Source: an uncultured Clostridia bacterium (lineage in GTDB: Bacteria > Bacillota > Clostridia > Oscillospirales > Acutalibacteraceae). From it: a DNA stretch of 8,403 bases. The stretch spans positions 1 through 8,403 of the forward strand of contig CAMFZJ010000058.1 of the NCBI GenBank assembly GCA_946004305.1, written 5' to 3'. The translations under genes and the position numbers were made by a program. Below are positions 6,762 to 8,403 of this stretch, piece after piece; position 1 is the first letter of the stretch, and the number at the start of each line of letters is the position of its first letter. The notes under the pieces were generated by a model. That model was not told where the DNA came from, did no database searches, and saw only the letters and a list, made by a program, of their open reading frames with translations.

Positions 6762-6790
6762 TAGAAATTATAAAAATTATATGCTACAAT
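6762..6790 (+). promoter_or_regulatory. Extended -10 promoter of the Gfo/Idh/MocA gene
   Basis: TACAAT (6785-6790) is preceded by TG one base away (6782-6783), forming an extended -10 element, with a weak -35 TAGAAA (6762-6767) at 17 bp. The start would be near 6797, a leader of about 50 nt. It lies just after the preceding operon's terminator, so the gene is expressed independently. Confidence 0.6.
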
Positions 6791-6848
6791 ATATCAAACA
6801 CTTATTATTGCAAAAAGTATTATTATTCAAAAGAAAGGAATCAATAAT

Positions 6849-7829
6849 ATGTCAAAAAGTTTAAATTGGGCTGTATTAGGCACAGGTGTTATTGCTAACG
6901 AAATGGCTTCAGCTTTGCAGAAAATGGGTAAATCCCTTTATGCTGTGGGCAACAGAACATATCAAAAGGCAATAAGCTTTGCAGAAAAGTACGGTATTGG
7001 AAAGGTATACTCTACTATTGATGAAATGTTTGTTGACGAAAATGTTGACGTAATTTATATTACCAGCCCTCATAACACCCATTATCAGTTTATGAAAAAG
7101 GCTTTGGAAAATGGTAAACATCTTCTTGTAGAAAAATCAATTACCTTAAACAGCAGGGAACTTGACGAGATGGTTGCACTTGCTAAGGCTAATAATCTTA
7201 TTCTTGCAGAAGCAATGACTATTTGGCATATGCCCCTGTATAAAAAGCTTTGGGAAATTGTTTCTAGGGGAGAATTAGGTAAAGTGCAAATTATTACCGT
7301 TAATTTCGGCAGCTTTAAGGAATACAATATGAACAACCGTTTTTTCAATAGAAATTTAGCCGGCGGAGCTTTGCTTGATATAGGAGTATATGCACTAAGT
7401 ATTGTACGAAGCTTTATGAGTGAAACACCCACAAAAATTCTAAGCCAATGGAAACCTGCGCCAACCGGTGTAGATGAACAAGCAGCAATACTTTTGCAAA
7501 ATGATAAAGAGCAGATGGCGACAGTTGCATTGACAATGCACTCAAAACAGCCCAAACGAGCTATGATCAGTTGTGAAAAAGGCTATATTGAAATTATGGA
7601 ATTTCCTCGTGCCAACAGTGCTGTAATAGTTGACGCTGAAACCGGAGAACGCAAGGAAGTAACTGTAGGTGAAACAGATAATGCACTCTATTATGAGCTT
7701 ACGGATATGGAAGAAGCAATAAATTCAGGTAATGCAGAAAATATGAAGCTTAGTTTTTCAAAGGATGTAATGGATATTATGACTTCCCTGAGAGAAGATT
7801 GGGGACTTGTTTATCCCGAAGAAGAATAA
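6849..7829 (+). CDS. Gfo/Idh/MocA-family NAD(P)-dependent oxidoreductase
   Basis: The product is 326 residues, the usual family length. The start ATG 6849 has AAAGGAA (6834-6840) 8 bp away. Residues 1-~120 form a Rossmann domain: AVLGTGVIA with the GxGxxA dinucleotide motif at 11-16, ITSPHNTHY (71-79) and VEKS (94-97), the family's EKP motif with Ser replacing Pro and Lys96 as probable catalytic lysine. The C-terminal domain carries AGGALLDIGVYAL (171-183), where Asp177 and Tyr181 fit the dihydrodiol dehydrogenase-like branch, with Tyr in place of the His of inositol dehydrogenases. The substrate is probably a sugar, polyol or similar diol, oxidised or reduced in the cytoplasm. Nothing adjacent identifies it. 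There is no signal peptide. The gene is monocistronic. Confidence 0.9.
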   Translation: MSKSLNWAVLGTGVIANEMASALQKMGKSLYAVGNRTYQKAISFAEKYGIGKVYSTIDEMFVDENVDVIYITSPHNTHYQFMKKALENGKHLLVEKSITLNSRELDEMVALAKANNLILAEAMTIWHMPLYKKLWEIVSRGELGKVQIITVNFGSFKEYNMNNRFFNRNLAGGALLDIGVYALSIVRSFMSETPTKILSQWKPAPTGVDEQAAILLQNDKEQMATVALTMHSKQPKRAMISCEKGYIEIMEFPRANSAVIVDAETGERKEVTVGETDNALYYELTDMEEAINSGNAENMKLSFSKDVMDIMTSLREDWGLVYPEEE

Positions 7830-7868
7830 AGTCCGTTACTGCAAGCTGTTATTAATATAGGAATAATA

Positions 7869-7909
7869 ATTAGGGGTAGATGTCTTAAATCATCTTCCCC
7901 CAATATTTT
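7869..7909 (+). terminator. Probable terminator of the oxidoreductase gene
   Basis: GGGG-AGATG (7873-7876, 7878-7882) pairs with CATCT-CCCC (7891-7895, 7897-7900) around one T-T mismatch, with a loop of 8 nt, and A+T pairs extend it outward. The following CAATATTTTG is only a modest U-tract. It sits 40 bp after the stop codon. It also occupies the place of the second hairpin in the ~190-bp repeats that follow. Confidence 0.6.
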
Positions 7910-7943
7910 GCTCTCAGCTTGGATTACCACCACCTAAAATAAA

Positions 7944-7981
7944 AAAAACACAGGATACCCAAAAGGATACCCTGTGTTTTT
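7944..7981. terminator. Bidirectional terminator-like hairpin, repeat unit 1
   Basis: AAAAACACAGG (7944-7954) pairs with CCTGTGTTTTT (7971-7981). Inner pairs TA-CC-C with GG-TA continue to an AAAA loop, with two mismatches. The inside is also a direct repeat, GGATACCC-AAAA-GGATACCC. Oligo-T follows on both strands. The 14 bases matching the tRNA 3' end start at the last T. Confidence 0.75.
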
Positions 7982-7994
7982 GGTGCCGGTGGTG
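7981..7994 (-). repeat. 14-bp copy of the tRNA-Leu 3' end, unit 1
   Basis: TGGTGCCGGTGGTG is identical to 8351-8364, that is, the CCA end, discriminator, whole 3' acceptor strand and first T-stem bases of the tRNA-Leu on the minus strand. The match stops within the T-stem, so no tRNA is encoded here. Confidence 0.85.
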
Positions 7995-8073
7995 TATGTT
8001 CATCTATAGCAAACTTCAATCTCGTCGCCCGTGTTCACGTTTATGGGAAATGTATCATCAACGCACCTCACTA

Positions 8074-8096
8074 AAAATGCTCCACCGGAGCATTTT
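8074..8096. other. Covarying hairpin, repeat unit 1
   Basis: AAAATGCTCC (8074-8083) and GGAGCATTTT (8087-8096) form a perfect 10-bp stem around ACC. In unit 2 three of the stem pairs are replaced by three other pairs, with the loop kept. Oligo-A/oligo-T ends would let it act as a small bidirectional terminator. Confidence 0.8.
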
Positions 8097-8133
8097 CTTT
8101 ACGTTCGGCTTCTAGTCCCACCACCTAAAATAA

Positions 8134-8171
8134 AAAAACACAGGATACCCAAAAGGATACCCTGTGTTTTT
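8134..8171. terminator. Bidirectional terminator-like hairpin, repeat unit 2
   Basis: This is the same structure as in unit 1, with no changes in the stem or loop (8134-8144 with 8161-8171); only the flanking A-run is one base shorter. Its conservation contrasts with the second hairpin of the unit, which has changed by compensatory substitutions. Confidence 0.75.
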
Positions 8172-8184
8172 GGTGCCGGTGGTG
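8171..8184 (-). repeat. 14-bp copy of the tRNA-Leu 3' end, unit 2
   Basis: This is the second copy of TGGTGCCGGTGGTG, in the same orientation as the tRNA and spaced 190 bp from the first copy and 180 bp from the real tRNA end. GGTGGTG here is also the inverse of CACCACC at 8119-8125, so the conserved hairpin lies inside a wider inverted repeat. Confidence 0.85.
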
Positions 8185-8227
8185 TATGTTCATCTATAGA
8201 AAACTCCAATCTCGTCGCCTGTGTTCA

Positions 8228-8253
8228 CGTTTATGGGAAATGTATCATAAACG
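8228..8253. other. Hairpin in the body of repeat unit 2
   Basis: CGTTTATG (8228-8235) and CATAAACG (8246-8253) form a perfect 8-bp stem with a 10-nt loop. In unit 1 (8038-8063) the same stem has one mismatch (8042/8059). Structure is therefore nearly but not fully kept between copies. Confidence 0.6.
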
Positions 8254-8263
8254 CACCTCGGTA

Positions 8264-8286
8264 AAAACAGTCCACCGGACTGTTTT
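8264..8286. other. Covarying hairpin, repeat unit 2
   Basis: AAAACAGTCC (8264-8273) and GGACTGTTTT (8277-8286) form a perfect 10-bp stem around ACC. Compared with unit 1, T-A, G-C and C-G pairs became C-G, A-T and G-C. Confidence 0.8.
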
Positions 8287-8315
8287 CTTAACCCTCGGCT
8301 TCGAGTCCCACAACT

Positions 8316-8350
8316 AAAAAAATAACACTCCTTTATGGAGTGTTATTTTT
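8316..8350 (-). terminator. Intrinsic terminator of tRNA-Leu
   Basis: AATAACACTCC (8321-8331) pairs with GGAGTGTTATT (8337-8347) around a 5-nt loop, extending through A/T pairs to a 14-bp stem (8318-8350). On the minus strand it follows the tRNA CCA end directly and runs into TTTTTTT (8322-8316). Confidence 0.85.
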
Positions 8351-8403
8351 TGGTGCCGGTGGTGGGACTCGAACCCACACGCCATTGCTGACAACAGATT
8401 TTG
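8351..8403 (-). tRNA. tRNA-Leu (anticodon CAA), 3' part only
   Basis: On the minus strand, from the window edge, one reads CAAAA TCTGT (anticodon CAA, positions 37-38, 3' anticodon stem), a long class II variable arm with a weak TGTC/GGCG stem, T-stem GTGGG, T-loop TTCGAGT, CCCAC, acceptor strand CACCGGC, discriminator A and encoded CCA (8351-8353). The long variable arm, discriminator A and AAAA after the wobble position fit tRNA-Leu. The 5' half, including the D-arm and the expected GCCGGTG acceptor strand, lies outside the window, so the anticodon reading relies on loop position alone. Confidence 0.88.

Larger units (their letters stand above)
7911..8314. repeat. Tandem ~190-bp repeat array next to tRNA-Leu
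   Basis: Two complete units (7927-8117, 191 bp; 8118-8307, 190 bp) are about 91% identical by hand count, with ~16 substitutions and one indel in an A-run. A degenerate unit end precedes them at 7911-7935 (20 of 25 positions match the junctions near 8101-8126 and 8291-8315), and a diverged start of a third unit (CCACAACT at 8308-8315) leads into the tRNA terminator. Each unit contains, on the plus strand, CCACCACCTAAAAT, a long hairpin with oligo-A/oligo-T flanks, 14 bp identical to the tRNA 3' end, a ~90-bp body with a further hairpin, a short covarying hairpin, and GGCTTC(G/T)AGTC. No convincing ORF or promoter is present. It looks like a non-coding or mobile-element-derived array. Confidence 0.85.

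Noticed and set aside
7085..7555. 156-codon open frame on the minus strand
   Set aside because: It is antisense to the intact Gfo/Idh/MocA gene and has no ribosome binding site or recognisable domain.
8031..8264. 77-codon open frame on the plus strand across the repeat array
   Set aside because: It crosses a unit boundary, runs through a terminator-like hairpin and the tRNA-end copy, has no ribosome binding site, and differences between the units keep stems rather than codons.
8171..8276. A complete but degenerate tRNA inside the repeat unit (CCGGTGG at 8270s with the copied CCA end)
   Set aside because: The span is ~105 nt, with no recognisable D-arm, anticodon arm or T-arm between the matching acceptor strands.
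7927..8314. CRISPR array
   Set aside because: Units of ~190 bp are similar throughout, without short constant repeats and unique spacers, and no cas genes are near.

Overview
The window is A+T-rich bacterial DNA, most likely from an anaerobic, plant-polysaccharide-degrading clostridium of the Ruminococcaceae/Oscillospiraceae type. This is inferred from AGGAGG-type ribosome binding sites, a secreted type I dockerin protein with BspA-like leucine-rich repeats, a FucO-type 1,2-propanediol oxidoreductase, and a GC-rich palindromic element of a kind I associate with gut Firmicutes. No species call is possible.

Layout. (1) 1-850: the 3' end of a large secreted-protein gene, followed 10 bp later by a 41-codon ORF too short for ordinary gene calling, then an intrinsic terminator. 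(2) 907-2862: promoter and gene for a 558-residue secreted protein (signal peptide, leucine-rich repeats, dockerin, C-terminal module). Its C-terminal ~235 residues are a paralogue of the whole visible part of gene 1, about 60% identical by hand alignment. A palindromic repeat and a terminator follow. (3) 2889-4037, minus strand: fucO, with a near-consensus promoter. (4) 4142-6747: a divergent operon for a polar amino acid ABC importer, in the order lipoprotein receptor, permease, ATPase. Its promoter spacer is covered by a 22-bp palindrome (a likely operator), and a strong hairpin-plus-U-tract sits between the receptor and permease genes. (5) 6762-7909: a single Gfo/Idh/MocA oxidoreductase with its own promoter and terminator. 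(6) 7911-8403: two ~190-bp tandem repeats abutting the 3' part of a tRNA-Leu(CAA) gene on the minus strand. Each repeat begins and ends with pieces of that tRNA's 3' end.

How the genes fit together. The two secreted proteins probably belong to a cell-surface or cellulosome-like complement. FucO would dispose of lactaldehyde from fucose or rhamnose fermentation, but no fuc or rha genes are adjacent. The ABC operon imports an amino acid under repressor-like control, with the receptor probably made in excess over the membrane parts.

The parts that ordinary annotation does not explain are the tRNA-linked repeat array, which has a hairpin with three compensatory base-pair changes; the small peptide gene behind the secreted protein; and the operator palindrome.
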